DNA of 64,000 nt, taken from NCBI GenBank assembly GCA_000231825.2, contig JH720298.1, positions 1,245,452 to 1,309,451 on the forward strand, in the 5' to 3' direction. The notes under the pieces were generated by a model. It was not told the origin of the DNA and searched no databases. It saw nothing but the letters and a program-made list of their open reading frames with translations. The translations under genes and the position numbers were made by a program. Of this stretch, positions 42,396 to 55,461 are shown in pieces. Within the stretch, counting starts at the first letter, position 1; every line of letters starts with the position of its first letter. This DNA comes from Tetrahymena elliotti 4EA. Lineage: Eukaryota > Ciliophora > Oligohymenophorea > Hymenostomatida > Tetrahymenidae.

Positions 42396-44794
42396 AGCTA
42401 ATATATTCAGCTGTTAATTAATTTCTCTACTTATTTAGAAAGAATATTTATTATATTAACATAGAGTAATTATTAATTTTGTTAAAAAATTAACATATTT
42501 AAACAAATCGAATAGTAATCATACATATTAATTTACAAATATTAAAGTAAACATATATCAAATCACTTTTTTGTTCTTAAAAATGAAAGTTACTATAAAA
42601 CTAAAAATAAAATAAGCTTAAAAGCTTTATTTTTATCACAAACATAATTACTAAATTTTCATAATAAACTCTAAATATATTTTAATAGATTTTTTCAATA
42701 AACCAGAAATACTTTTTTCAATTAATGAACTCTTTTTAATAAAAAATATTTTTATTAAAGTAATCTTATTTTATTTCTTAAAAAATCATTATTTGATTAA
42801 TAATTTTTATTGATAATTTTCAAAATAAATTGATACAAAAATTCCAATTAATTATTTAATTTAATTTAACTCTATTATAAATATAATGAAATCGAATCCT
42901 AAATTTAAACTTATTTATGATTATAAAAAATTATCCAAAAGAGTAACATGAAATTTTTGAAATAATTTTTGAACTCAAAATCTATAACACACATAATATA
43001 AAGAAATTTTTAAAAACAAAATACAGTAAAAACTGTAATTATGCCCCACTGCATTATGCCTTAGATGGCTCATAGTTTTTTAATGATTGAAAACATATTT
43101 TGATTGATTTATTAATATTTATTCATTAAATAGCACCACCAACAAGTTTTCAAACACTTAATTTAAGAAAGAAATTAAACAAAATAAAACGAAAACAAAG
43201 AGACTATACTAAATAATAATGATCTTAATATATAGATGATTTGTAAATATTGTTTTATTTATATGTATTTCATTCTTCAATCATTCTATTATTCTATTGT
43301 TATTAATTTTTGTAATTGATATTTATTAACCTTCTCCTTAAATTATTAATAAAAAAATCTCAAGTAAACCAAACTAAGCCAGTCTGCCAGTTTCTCATAA
43401 ATTAAAGTTTTTATTTGTTCATTTAAAAATACATTATTTATAATGAACATTATTTTTACCTAAGGCCAAGAGTCAAAGTTTAGAGATTAGAGCATTATGC
43501 TAAGCCAGATCCTAACCCTTATACTCCCATTTCACTAATTTAATTATCTCTTTTCAAAAAATTATAAAAATAAATAAATTTTTTGAAGAATGAGAATGAG
43601 AAAAGCATGAAAATTTGAATGAATTTTAAAACAAACAAATCAAAAATAGTGAACAAATAAAAAGTAAACTAAACTAAGTTAGTCAGCCAGTTTCTCATAA
43701 ATTAATGTCTTTACATATTCATTCAAAAGCACATAATTTAGAATGAAACACTATTTTTACCCAAGGTCAAGAGCCTCATATGAAGATTTAAGTAAGAAGT
43801 TAAATCAGAGCTTAGTAACTTTAAATAGATAAAAATTAAAATATTTTTGTATCTCTAAAGAAATTGAAGTATGTCACTAAGATTTATATTCTTTTTTAGC
43901 ATTTATTTTTTCAACAAATTAGTTTAGCTGTTAAATTGAATATGAATAAAATAATAATTTATATGAAACTAGATGACCTTTTTCAAACAAAACAGAATCT
44001 TGCAAAATAAAAAATAAATTAAATTAATCAGATTGATACTTAAAAGTTGACCACAGCTTAAAATTTGAAATACATTTTTTAATTAATTGTCACTTCCTAA
44101 ATATCTTCAAATTTTATTTATAAATGATAGTTGAATTTAAATTTAAATTAAATAAATTTTTTGTTGACGAATTCAAAAAAAAAAAATTGAGAACTTGAAA
44201 ATTTTGAAGAAGATTTATGAATTATAAAATAGAGTATTACACTTATTTTTATTGAAAATTTCATGTAAAATGATAAAATTAATTTAAGTCCTTAAAATAG
44301 TATAAATGATTGTTTAAGAAGAAAACTCAGATAAGTTTAGAAATAAATACTTTTTAATTACATTTACAATTATTTTTAATTGCTTTTTCTGGCATTTAAT
44401 TGATATGTTTCTGATACTTAGATTTAAATTATTAACAATCAGAATTGCAATTTACAAAGAAAATAAATGAAAGATTAAAAGTGTTATTAAATATAATAGG
44501 AGGAATGGGATGGTTTTATATGGAAATAAATTAGATATTTAAAAAATAGAAATTGGTAGATGGTATATCTTTCTTTATAGGAATTATATTCGATTCTACT
44601 ACAGTTTGTTTGTTTGTTTTTTTTCTGTTCTTAATAAAAACTCTGATCAACCAACATAGACAAAAACATAGCGAAATAGATCAACAGAAAAAATTATATA
44701 GAGTAAATAAAATAATAAATTTAATACAAAATTTTGAAAAATATTAAAAAAGAAAAATTTTAGAAGAGCAAATAATATTAAAAAAAATTAATAA
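42396..44794. other. Intergenic region between divergent channel and RAD23 genes
   Basis: About 2.4 kb, AT-rich, likely holding both promoters. Apart from the repeat pair at 43363-43775 I see no feature. The short frame at 44553-44747 is hydrophobic, low complexity and has no supporting context. Confidence 0.5.
43363..43775. repeat. Two-copy direct repeat, about 115 bp, spaced exactly 300 bp
   Basis: Copies start at 43363 and 43663. They share AGTAAAC.AAACTAAG, GCCAGTTTCTCATAAATTAA, TATTCATT.AAAA, CATTATTTATAATGAA (ACATAATTTAGAATGAA in copy two), then CTATTTTTACC.AAGG.CAAGAG. The AAGGCCAAGAG part is unusually G/C-containing for this intergenic region. It could be a dispersed repeat or a duplicated regulatory segment upstream of both divergent genes. 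Confidence 0.75.
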
Positions 44795-46846
44795 ATGAAG
44801 ATCAACATTAAGACTTTAAAGGGAACTGATTTTTTTGATGTTAACCTCGAAGAAACTGCTACTGTAAGTTTATTAAAAATGATTTATTTTAGCAGAGCTT
44901 CAACTCCGGATGAGTTTTGAACAATAAGCTTAAGAAATGCACTTTTTCATTATATTTTTATATCCATCTTATTAGGTTGCTGAATTGAAGGATAAGATTG
45001 CCACTGAAAAGTAAAAGGAAAAGGATACCATTAAGTTAGTTCATAAAGGTAAATAATTGAATGAAGACTCAAAGACTCTTGGTGAACTCGGCATCAAGGA
45101 TAATGATTTTGTTATTCTCATGTTCTTCTAAAAGGTAATTTTATCTTTTTTACTTTGATTTTTCAAAGGTAGCTGCTACTTACTTGTTTCTCCTTTATTC
45201 TAAGCAAAATGCTTAATTGCTTCTTTAAATAAATCATGATTAAATTAGAAAAACCAAATTCAAGAAAAAAATCATTTTCTCTTTAGCTTATTCACTCAAC
45301 ACATGGATGGGAAATGTTTGTTAAAAACTGTTATGTTATTTTATAATCTCAACAAGCGTGTTATAAGTTATGCAATTAAATAAGTATCATACATAAAAGT
45401 AAGCAAGCAGATTGCAGATTGTTAATGTAGCAGCAATTAATTGAAGAAAAATCAAAAAAATAGGAATTTAAACAATAAATGTAAATGATATTATTAAAAT
45501 ATAATAGAAAGCAGAAAAAGAAGAAGCTCCTCAATAAGCCTAATCTGCTACTACTGCAACCACTAATACAACTACTGCCTCAACAACTGCTACTAATGTT
45601 CCTAAGCCTGCTTCATAACCCTCAACAACTCAATAATAAACTGGATCTTAAGGATAAGGCAGTGATCTTCTTCAGGGTCCTGAATTGGAAGAAAAAATTA
45701 AGGAAATCGAATCAATGGGTTTCGAAAGACCTAAAATTTTATAAGCTTTGAAAGCTGCTTATTACAATCCCGAAAGAGCTATTGATTATTTACTCAGTGG
45801 TAATATTCCTTAAGTTAGAGAACCTCAACCAGGCTAATAAACCGGCGCTTAAGGTGCTTAAGGTGGTTTATAAGGAGCTGGTCTTGAATAATTAGCCTAA
45901 TTAGCTCAAAATCCTTAATTCCAACACATTGCCTAAGCTATTCGTCAAAATCCTGCTCTCCTCCAACCTGTCATGCAATAATTAGCTCAAACAAATCCTG
46001 AAGTTGCCAGGCTTTTACAATAAAATCCTCAAGCCTTTTTACAACTCCTTCTCGCTGCTACTGAAAATGAAGGAGGATAAAGTACTTATTTACTTTTTCA
46101 AAAATAAATATACTAAATAATCTTAAATGACTCTGCTCTCTCTTAATAGCATCACAAATCTAATCAGTCAACCAATATATGCATCCATCCATATATAAAA
46201 CAATCTTTATTAATTTAAATAATCTGATCTGATTTGATAGAGAAAATAGAAAAGAGCAGATTTTATTAGTTATTTAAGCATATCTTCTTCCTATTTCTAT
46301 TTATTTACTTATTCATATTTTTACTTTAATTAGCCTTACCCCCCAATGCCATTCAAGTCACTCCTGAAGAAAAGGCTGACATTGATGATATTATTTCTAT
46401 GGGTTTCGATAAAAACGATGCCTTAGAAGCATATATTACTTGTGATAAGAACAAAGAATTAGCAATTAATTACCTCTTCGATGCTAGAGAAAACGGTGCC
46501 CTTCTTTGTAAGATATTCATAACATTATCTATTTATAATTTATTCATAAAAGCAATAATCAAACTAGAAATAAGCAAGCAAGCATGAAAGAAAGGAAGAA
46601 AGAAAAATAAATGAATAAATAAACAAAGATACATTTAAATATAGGAAATATTCTAAATATATTTTATTTAATAAAAAATTAGCTGAACACATCTAAAAGG
46701 AAGAATTAGAAGCTGCATAATAATAATCATTAAATTAAAATTAGTAATAAGGAAACAACCCAAATCAATAGTAATAGGGTGGTTAAGGCTAAGGTGGTGA
46801 AGAAGATGATGATGAAGATGATTAAGATGACTTCATGTATTAATGA
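44795..46846 (+). CDS. RAD23: RAD23-type UV excision repair / proteasome shuttle protein (379 aa)
   Basis: Five exons: 44795-44863, 44976-45134, 45508-46081, 46334-46507, 46683-46846; 1,140 bases, phases consistent. Domains are in canonical RAD23 order. A ubiquitin-like domain (1-76; LVHKGKQLNEDSKTLGE) comes first, then a Thr/Gln/Ser/Pro linker. UBA1 (about 135-175) contains ESMGFERPKILQALKAAYYN and AIDYLLSG. A Gln-rich STI1/XPC-binding region (about 205-258) contains RQNPALLQPVMQQLAQTNPE. UBA2 (about 280-325) contains ISMGFDKNDALEAYITCDKN. An acidic tail (EEDDDEDD) ends at FMYQ. The family binds ubiquitinated cargo and the proteasome and stabilises XPC/Rad4 in nucleotide excision repair. The extended tail after UBA2 is unusual, since RAD23 normally ends shortly after it. 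Confidence 0.95.
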
Positions 46847-48112
46847 ACGATTAGTTTTGATAGATCTTTTTGATTAAAAATAGTCTTTATATTTATAAAT
46901 TGATTGATTGAATAATATTAACTTAAAATTATTAATTGCTTAATGTACACATTCAATTTTAAATATCATATCCTACATTATTTCTTTCTTTTATTAACTA
47001 TTCCTTTATTATTTTTAATTCTCAAATTATTGATTGATTAATATCCATAAATCAACATATTTTTTTCCATTTAATTGATCACTTATTTAAAAACGAACAA
47101 AAAATTAGTAACAAAACATAAATTATTTAATTTTATAATAATTTTTATAAAATGATAATTAGAATTTTTTAGAAGTTTAAAAATTGAATAAATTTTAATA
47201 AAATAATAATTAATTTTCATTATTTATTTCCAACATATTAAATTTTTTAATAATAATTTTTCCATAACCATAAATTAAGTTAAAAATATTTACAACTATT
47301 TATTGATTATTGAACTGATTGTTATTTTTATTTCATCCTTATCAAATTTATTTATATTCTAGTGAAATTAATATTTAAAAGGTTTCTATTGATTTTCAAA
47401 TTTTTTTTAAATTAATTTTTTGCCCACTAAAAAAAAAATATTTACTTACTTGAAAAAATTCCAAATTGAAATTAAAAATTTATTTGTGGCTAATAAAATA
47501 ATAAAGATATTAACTATTTTTTCTTGAACCATTTAATTAATTTGAAAATTGAAATATGAAATAAGAATATAAAAATACAATTTCTTTATATTACCAAATA
47601 ATTACGTACTTAAATTAAAATTCATCTATTTTTGTTAGATATTTCATCTAATTCGAGAAGTTAATATACCTTGTTATTTTTTAAGATTAATAGATGACTT
47701 GATTAATGCTTTTTAGGTTTTTAAATAAAAAGACATATAAAAATACCTTCATGCAATATATTATTGATATAAAACATAAATTACATTGTATTTACTAATT
47801 TAGTTCAATAAAAACACTTTTCTTAGGTTTAAGGAAATTATTCGAGACAGTATATGTATATTAAAAATTTTTGATACTGTGAAACTATTATGATTTAAAA
47901 GGGTTACAAATATCACAATATTAAATTCTTTTTTTAAATTTAAATTAAATTTGACATATTAAATGCATTTTTATATAAATCCTTTTATTAATACTTGAGA
48001 AACTCGTATAAAATTGGAGAAATGAGAAAGGTGTTTTTAGAATTTGCTGTATTTGAATATTTATTCAGATTATTAAACTTTAATTTATTTTAGGAATGCC
48101 TAATAAATTCGA
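46847..48112. other. Intergenic region, no gene seen
   Basis: About 1.3 kb of A/T-homopolymer-rich DNA between RAD23 and the glycine-rich protein gene. Confidence 0.5.
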
Positions 48113-51100
48113 ATGAGTTCTCAGTAATTTGATAATGATTTTTTTTCTAGAGAAATACTTAATGAATAAAATAGAATAAAATCAAATGAAATAGCTTGAT
48201 TAACATTCATTTATTAGGTTATATGATCAGGTAGATATTTCACACCAGGTTGGATATATTATATATTGGATAGAAGAAAAACATTTGTAATATTAATAAT
48301 TATGAATCAGAATTAATCAATATTTTATGAATACATTTTTTAAATAATTATAGGTTGAGTGGTAATGAGAGATATGATTTTACTTTTAATAGCATCTATC
48401 ATTTTTTGATATAATTGTTTATAAATATAAAATTGATTGATTTAGTGAACATTTTTAATTAAAAATAATAAATAATATTCAATTTTTAGCTAATTTCATA
48501 ATATTTATTAGTCGAGTTTTTAATTTTTATAAATAAATGCTTACTTTTGATTATAGTGGATTGAATGGTGCCAGGGGTATGGATGGCAGAAATGGTTCAT
48601 CTGGTATTATGGGCATGCGTGGTTAAGATGGTTCTGATGCAGGAAGTGGAACAGACGCTACTCATGCAAGAAATATTAACCTAGTTCTTAGACTTGATGG
48701 ATCTGCTAAGATCATATTAAATGAATTAAATTAAAGATCATTATTTGATAATTTAATTTTAGGTGATCCTAATAATAAAGTCAATCTCATTTCGAATGGT
48801 GGTCATGGAGGCCATGGAGGCAGAGGAGGTGACGGAGGTAGAGGAGGTGATGGTATGAGCGGTATGAATGCTACAAGACATTCTTGTGGAACTAATGGCT
48901 AAAATGGAGGTAATGGAGGTGATGGAGGTAATGGTGGTGACGGTGGTAATGGAGGTGACGCTGGAGCTATCACTGTAACTGCTGATAACTAAGATATGGA
49001 TTTGTTCATGCTAATTGACTAAATCTTCTACAAAGGAGGTAGTGGAGGTATTGGAGGATAAGGTGGTACAGGAGGCTCTGGAGGTTTCGGTGGTAGAGGA
49101 GGTAGTAGTTATTCTTGGTCAGAAACAGTTAATGGAGTTACTAGAAGCTACTCAAATCCTGGTGGCCATAGTGGTATGCCAGGTTTTAGAGGTAAAAAAT
49201 TTGTTAGATTTGTTTATATTTTTAAAAAGAAAAACCCAAAAAGAAAGAAATGAAACATTTCATCATTATCAATAGATAAGTTTCTATAAAAGATATTTTA
49301 TGTTTGCGTTTGATTTGTTTGGATGATTTAAGTTGATAGATAAATTAGTTAATTAGCTATCTAGAATAAATAAGCACTTTTATTAAATTTCAATTATTTT
49401 TATTACATTAAAGGTAGAGATGGTGCAAATGGAAGAAATGCAAGACCAGGTCGAGATGGCTCTTTTGCATATATTTTAGATGGCAAACAGTATTCATCAC
49501 GTTACGATTTGAAGGTAGATAGGGTTTGTGCAATTTAATCTGATGATGGAATCATAGAACCTGGGGAGTCTTTAATGATTAATGCTATGGAAGTATTAAA
49601 CGTTGGAGGTATGCACACCCCCTTAGCTTAATAAATTGCATTATATTTGTAGGAAAATAAATGGATATAATTCAATCCTATAAATACTGTGTTTATTCCT
49701 CATAGTTTACAGATAGGTCATATCTTTCACATCACCGATGCTAATCCAATCTAATTTAAAATTTAAGATTACACAAAATGTGCTGTTGACTCAGTATTTA
49801 AAGATACTGCAGTAGTTGATTACAGAGCTAAGGTAGAAAGAGTGAATAAAGAATTTAAAACTGTAGCTGATTAAACAAATAATTATGTAGTTAGATTCCC
49901 TGTTGAGATTTCTCCTGTTTAGCTTTTAAGATCTGTTACATTAAGAGAAGAGTCCCCTTTTGCTATCAGTATTTGGAATCGCTCAACCAAACCTATTGGT
50001 ATCAATCATAATAGATTACTTAACTTTAGATTAATGTTATGTGATACAAGATAGACTGTAGATTTTATTCCTAAGATGTTTGTTGATGAAGAAAAAGATT
50101 ATCGCAATTCTACTGTTTAAGGTTTGAATGCAAGAAATCAAAAAAATTTTGTTAATCCTAACATGAATGAAAACTATAATTACATTATTGAGTAGGAATT
50201 TATCACTTCAATTGAGCCTAACGAAAAGAAAATAATTAGTGGAACTATTAAACTTAAAGATTTAAACTTACCTTTATACACAAATATAAGAATGTAAGCT
50301 AAGTTGGATTTAGGATATTACCACAATTAGGCTGAAGTATTTTAAAACATTCAAACACGCAATTTCCATATTTAATTGACTGAAGGTCACTCATTTGATC
50401 CAAACTCAGACTTTTTACTTGTGTTTAATTGTGAAACATCAAGTACTTTAATAGATTCTGTCAAATTTTTTGCTGAATCATTTGGAGGTAATGTTGATTT
50501 ATGGAATATTTCAAATTACTAAGGCTTTAGCTACGATTATGTTGGACCTATTGATAAACCTTTATACACTCTATACAAGAATAAAGTAGTAATTATTCTT
50601 ACTAATGAATATGCACTTATTAATAGTTAAAAAACAAATGCTATGAAATAAATTAGAGAACCTCATATTTATAAAGGAATTAAAGACTATAAAATCAATG
50701 CATACATTTTGGGTCCATGCTCTAATTATAATGAATTCTGGCTTATTCATCCTAATTGTGATAGCGAGAGTAGCGTAGAAATAGGAAGTGAAGAGGCTAA
50801 TTTGTATAGATAATTTACATCTGATTAAAAAGATAAAGGTGACTTGAATGAGGTAGATCCTGATGAAGAGACTAAAAAAGCTTTAATTGGAAATTACCTT
50901 ATGGATTGCTCTTATTCATATGATTTCCATACAAGCATTTCTTGCTGCTCAAATCCCTCAAGTGAAAAATTATTTTCAAAAGCTAAGAGTGTTCTTAATT
51001 AAATTGATGAAATAAACCCTTCTTATAACCACATACTCACTTATAATTACAAGCCTGAGGTATTGTAAAAAGGTACTTTCTCAACTTAATATAATTTAGG

Positions 51101-52355
51101 TAAAATAACTATTATTGAATCTATGAGAAAGGATGCTGCTACATTAATTATGCGTAACAGAAATCAACTCTAAGAAACAGTCTTAGATATTGTTGATAAA
51201 TTTTGCTTAATTAAATTACTTCCTTTTGAAAAGAAACTAGATTATCTTAGAAGAGCTATGGGACATTTCGATAATGCTAAATTAGTAATTTAAGCTATTG
51301 TTTCAGATCTTTGCGATGAATATGTCGCATTTAAGAAACTCAAATAAAATAATAATTAACTCTAAGCTAATTTAAAAATGTGGACATAACTTATGAAATT
51401 CAATTTTGAGGAAGCATTGAAACCATATAAGCCAACTTAAAAGAATCATAATAATCCTAACTTTTAGTACCCTGCTATGCCTTAAATGTAATTCTCTTCC
51501 GAACCTCCTCTCCCTCCTCCTCCAGCTGATTAATAACCTTATGGAAATTAACCACCTGCTTTTAATCCTTAAGAAATCAACTTGCAATAAGGCAATTTCG
51601 ATTACCCTCCTTAAATGAATTAAGTGGATAATAATTAATCATCAAATTAATTGTTAGAAAATGTCAAAGAAATAAATATTGTTGAAAAATAGGATAAATT
51701 TGAAATTAACATCAATGTTGAATAAGATCCTAATTAAAACAATATGAATATGCCTCCTCCTTAAATAATTATTTCATAAGATGCAGCTGCTGCACCACCA
51801 ATTATGATACCATAAGCATAATAAGCCTAATTTGGTGAAAATGAAATCGAGATTGTAAATAAAATAAAAAATTATTTAATTGATTACTTAATTCGCTTTG
51901 GTGCTGCATTAAGAAAGCAAATCTCTTTTGGATAAAAATGTTGCTGCTCAATAACAGCTAAAGTAAATGCTCATTGCCGTACTATCTTAGAGTCTGTTTT
52001 GGCTAAAAAATTGTCAGTTGGAATAGAGTAAGTCAAAACATAGGAAGAGACTTATTTTAAGGATTTGGCCTAAAAAGATAAGGAAAGTGTTTTTGAAGTC
52101 TATTATGCTCCTCATAAAGCTATGAACAAGTCTATTAAAAATTCTGATTATGTGAAATAAAGTAACCTTATTTTGTAGTCAACAACATACAGAACTAGAG
52201 ATTTCCCTAATTTCAATTTTAATAAAGATGACCATGTTTATATTTAAGATGGATCCTTTATATTCACTAATGAAATTACACAAGAAATCAACTATCAAAA
52301 AAGATTGAGTAAAATAGAGAGATTTGAATAACAAATTTAATTTGATAAAGATTGA
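48113..52355 (+). CDS. Glycine-rich collagen-like large protein (1,239 aa)
   Basis: Exons 48113-48123, 48228-48296, 48354-48416, 48557-49191 and 49414-52355; 3,720 bases with consistent phases (the three small 5' exons are the least certain). Residues about 48-270 contain collagen-like and GGX repeats: GLNGARGMDGRNGSSG, GGHGGHGGRGGDGGRGGDG, NGGNGGDGGNGGDGG, GGSGGIGGQGGTGGSGGFGG and GRDGANGRNARPGRDG. They are interrupted by a folded insert (ARNINLVLRLDGSAKI). A long non-repetitive part follows, beginning with DDGIIEPGESLMINAMEVLN and GGMHTPL, which suggests beta-sandwich domains. Then come a Pro/Gln/Asn-rich stretch (PPLPPPPADQQP) and a C-terminal domain with GQKCCCS. No clear signal peptide or TM is seen. 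I do not assign a function; a structural or cortical role is possible. Confidence 0.8.
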
Positions 52356-53789
52356 ATCTTTGATGATCCAACTAACTAATTATTTTAAATAATTAATTTA
52401 TTTTCACTAAATGTTACTTATTTTCATATTTAATTTATATTTTCTTGTTGTTGATAATTCTTAATTATTTTAAATTGATTTTATTTTGTAAAAGATTGTA
52501 AAATAGGCTTTAAAATATAAAGATTCAAATTTATCTTAATAATTGCTCTCTTTGATTCATTCTCATAATACAAATATTCCTTTCAAAATTAATTGATATA
52601 TTTTTCTCAAAATAATATAAAAATTATAAGGATATTCTTTTATTTTTGAAGAAATAAATCTAAACAAACTTTAAAAATTTAGAAATTTGTGTAAATCTAA
52701 TTAAATAAATTATTTTTTTGAGAGAAAAAATTATTTGTGAAGAAAAAATAGAAAATTTGGGAGATAATTGACATAACAAGTTTGCAAAATTTTCATTTCC
52801 TTTTTAAAGGTAAATTAATCTTAGATAATAATTTGATGAATTAATTATTATGTATTAAAAATCAATTATTATTTATCAAAATAAATATTTGGGGATTTCA
52901 AGTATTTATTTGATTTTTATATTAAGGAAAATAAATGTGTTTTTTTTAATTGTATCTTTATGAATATCTGATGCAATCAATCTAAATACTTCTTAATTAA
53001 AAATATATAGAAAAATAATTTAACATAGATAATCAAATGCAATATAAAATTTTCATAATTTTCAAAAGAATTTGTTTTTTAATAAAATACCTAATACTAT
53101 TTCTTTAAATATTATCTCATTCTAAAAATCATTTTAAAAATTTAATTTTAAATTTGTTATTATTAAAATTAAATTTTATTTAAAATATTAATTGTTTTAA
53201 AAGTTTAAAAAATTAAACAATGAATATTTTATTTTTGTTATGAATAGATTCTATTAAAAGTTTCAATCTTTTTAAGGGAAATTCCTTTTGATATTTAGAA
53301 AAATTTATTTAGTTTTTTTAAAATTATTTTAAACATTTCTTGTTGATTGATATTTATTTTTTTTTTTAAATTATCTCAAAATAATAAAATATTTTTTTAT
53401 TTTTTAAAAAATATTTATTTGTTAAATGAACAAATCTTTTTAATCAATGTATAGAAATGTGTATTGATAATTAGAAAAGATGTGTTATCAAAGAAAAGAA
53501 AGAGAAGCTTGGCATTCCTTATCAATAAATGATTAATATAATGATTCTCTTAATTAAATAATAAATATATAGATAGATATGTTTGTTAAAAATTTTTGAG
53601 GATGGGAATAACAGAATAATTAATTAATATCTTAAGAATTTGAAATTTGAAAAAAGAATTCAATTTTGATTAATTAATATCAAGGCATTTTCAAGTATTT
53701 AATAAAATTTATGATTAGAATTTAATTTTTGTTTTTTCTTAGATTTTCAATTTTTTGAATTTTTTTCTTAATTAAAGATACGCTAAACG
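52356..53789. other. AT-rich spacer
   Basis: No gene, RNA or repeat family recognised; dominated by A/T runs. Confidence 0.5.
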
Positions 53790-55191
53790 TTACGATTTGG
53801 TAATCAAAAAGTAAGAGGGTTTTAGTTTTATGGACGTCTGAAAATGGCTGAATTAGTTAGTTAACTATGATTCTGAAAATTTTCTAATGTCTTGTAAAAA
53901 TGTTGATGTCTGGAGGTACTTTCAGTCTACATTGGTTAGCAAGTAAAAATGTTGCTGTTTGAGGCAACTTTGACTTCTTAAACCAAGTTTTCTCATTTTT
54001 TTTGTCTATCTAATACAAATTACATAAATATAACATTTTATCCAAGTTGATATTTGACATTTTTTAAAGCATCCTATCATCTTTGTTTAAGTTTACCAAA
54101 GATGGATGTCGGAAGGTAAAGAGACAACTTATTATACAATGGATCAATACTTCCCTTTTCTATAATTTCATTTTTCTTTCATCATATTACCTTGGCCTCT
54201 TTCAATATGAGGAGAAGCATGATGGTGGGAGAAAAAATATGAAGTTTAGAAATGAATAGATGAAGCAAGTTAATTTGTTTCTGCTAAATACGGTTGACGA
54301 TGAAACTTGAAGGATGTAAGATGATTGATAGATCACTGAAAGGTGATTGCAGACTGACTGATAATCTATATTCGGGCAAGTTGCTTCTATTAAAAGGGAG
54401 ATAGAGATGGTTATTCTACATGGATGAAGAAAATTCTTGTGAAAAGGGAGGAGCTGTAGAGACTGACCACCTCTATGACTCTAAGAATATTAACCTGTTA
54501 CCCGGGTTTCAGGGGTCTTGTTCTTGAGGCATTTCCCCCTCAATAAGAACACATTTTTAAGATCTTTGTGCCCACCTTTACCCCTTTTGGCTTTTTTAGA
54601 TGTTTCAGATAAAAGATGGATACCTAACTACCTTTCTTTAATTCTTGACTAAGTTTTTCATTTTATCTGTTTCATCGTAGTAGTTCATGTATGAGACCTC
54701 TTATGTTTACCTCTTTTGAAAAAAAGTTTGATGCTTAATTATTGCTTGATTGGATTAAATAAGATGTCTTTCGTTAAATCATAGTCTTACAATCTGTAAA
54801 TGGATTCTAATATCATTTTAGTAGTAACGATTTGCTTTCTGATTCTCTTTTAAGGATGCATATTGATTCTTATTGTCTCTTATCATTTCTAAGGAGCTTT
54901 TTGTCTTACTGTCAACAGAAAGGAGTTCTGCTTATCACAAGCAAGCAGTCATAAATTGCAACAAATAAGTAATTAAAAAATTCTTTGATTGGAATCCTTT
55001 AAACACAATCCAATTGAAGAAACATTTAATAAAAGCTTATAATTGCAACAATGACTGAAAAAAGAGTTATATCACTGGATAGAAAGATTTATAAGATCAT
55101 GTTATAAGAAGTTAATCTTTTAATTTGCTAAATCAAATGTGTTATCTTAAGAAAGTGAGAATCTATCAAATAAGAGCATCCATAGATCATT

Positions 55192-55461
55192 TCATTATCT
55201 CCTCTCCTTCTCCTGTTATTGCTGATAGAGGTTTTTATTCTAGTTAATTTATTGAAAATAGGCTGAGAAAATCTGCAAAGTCTGCTCTTGCTTTTTGAGT
55301 AGTTCCTTTATAAAGTGAAAAGGTTCTATTCTCTAAGAAAGTAAGATGCGTGATTGAGTAGGTTGATCAGCTTACTGCTTCTTTAGAGTCAAAGAAACTA
55401 TATTCTTACCTTTAGTCAACTTAATATCTTTGGCTATTGAGTATTCTTCAATTTCAAGGTT
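55192..55461 (-). pseudogene. Coding-like fragment, Gln/Lys-rich, no start codon
   Basis: A 90-codon frame between TGA codons on the minus strand, with TAA/TAG used as Gln. It begins NLEIEEYSIAKD and contains QPTQSRILLSQRIEPFHFIK followed by a helical Gln/Lys/Glu-rich end (LYQQQQEKERRQ). The first 20 or so residues are repeated in the copy on the other side of the gap (NLEIEDYSI at about 56,500). It has no ATG. Probably an exon or remnant of a repeated gene that continues into the gap. Confidence 0.35.

Noticed and set aside
44553..44747. 64-residue ORF between the channel and RAD23
   Set aside because: Hydrophobic then Lys/Asn-rich low complexity, without splice, homology or context support.
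51372..51587. 71-residue minus-strand ORF
   Set aside because: Antisense shadow of the Pro-rich part of the glycine-rich protein.
54500..54560. Terminator-like GC hairpin (GTTCTT..GAGG / CCTC..AAGAAC)
   Set aside because: The stem has a three-base bulge and bacterial-type terminators are not relevant in a ciliate nucleus.
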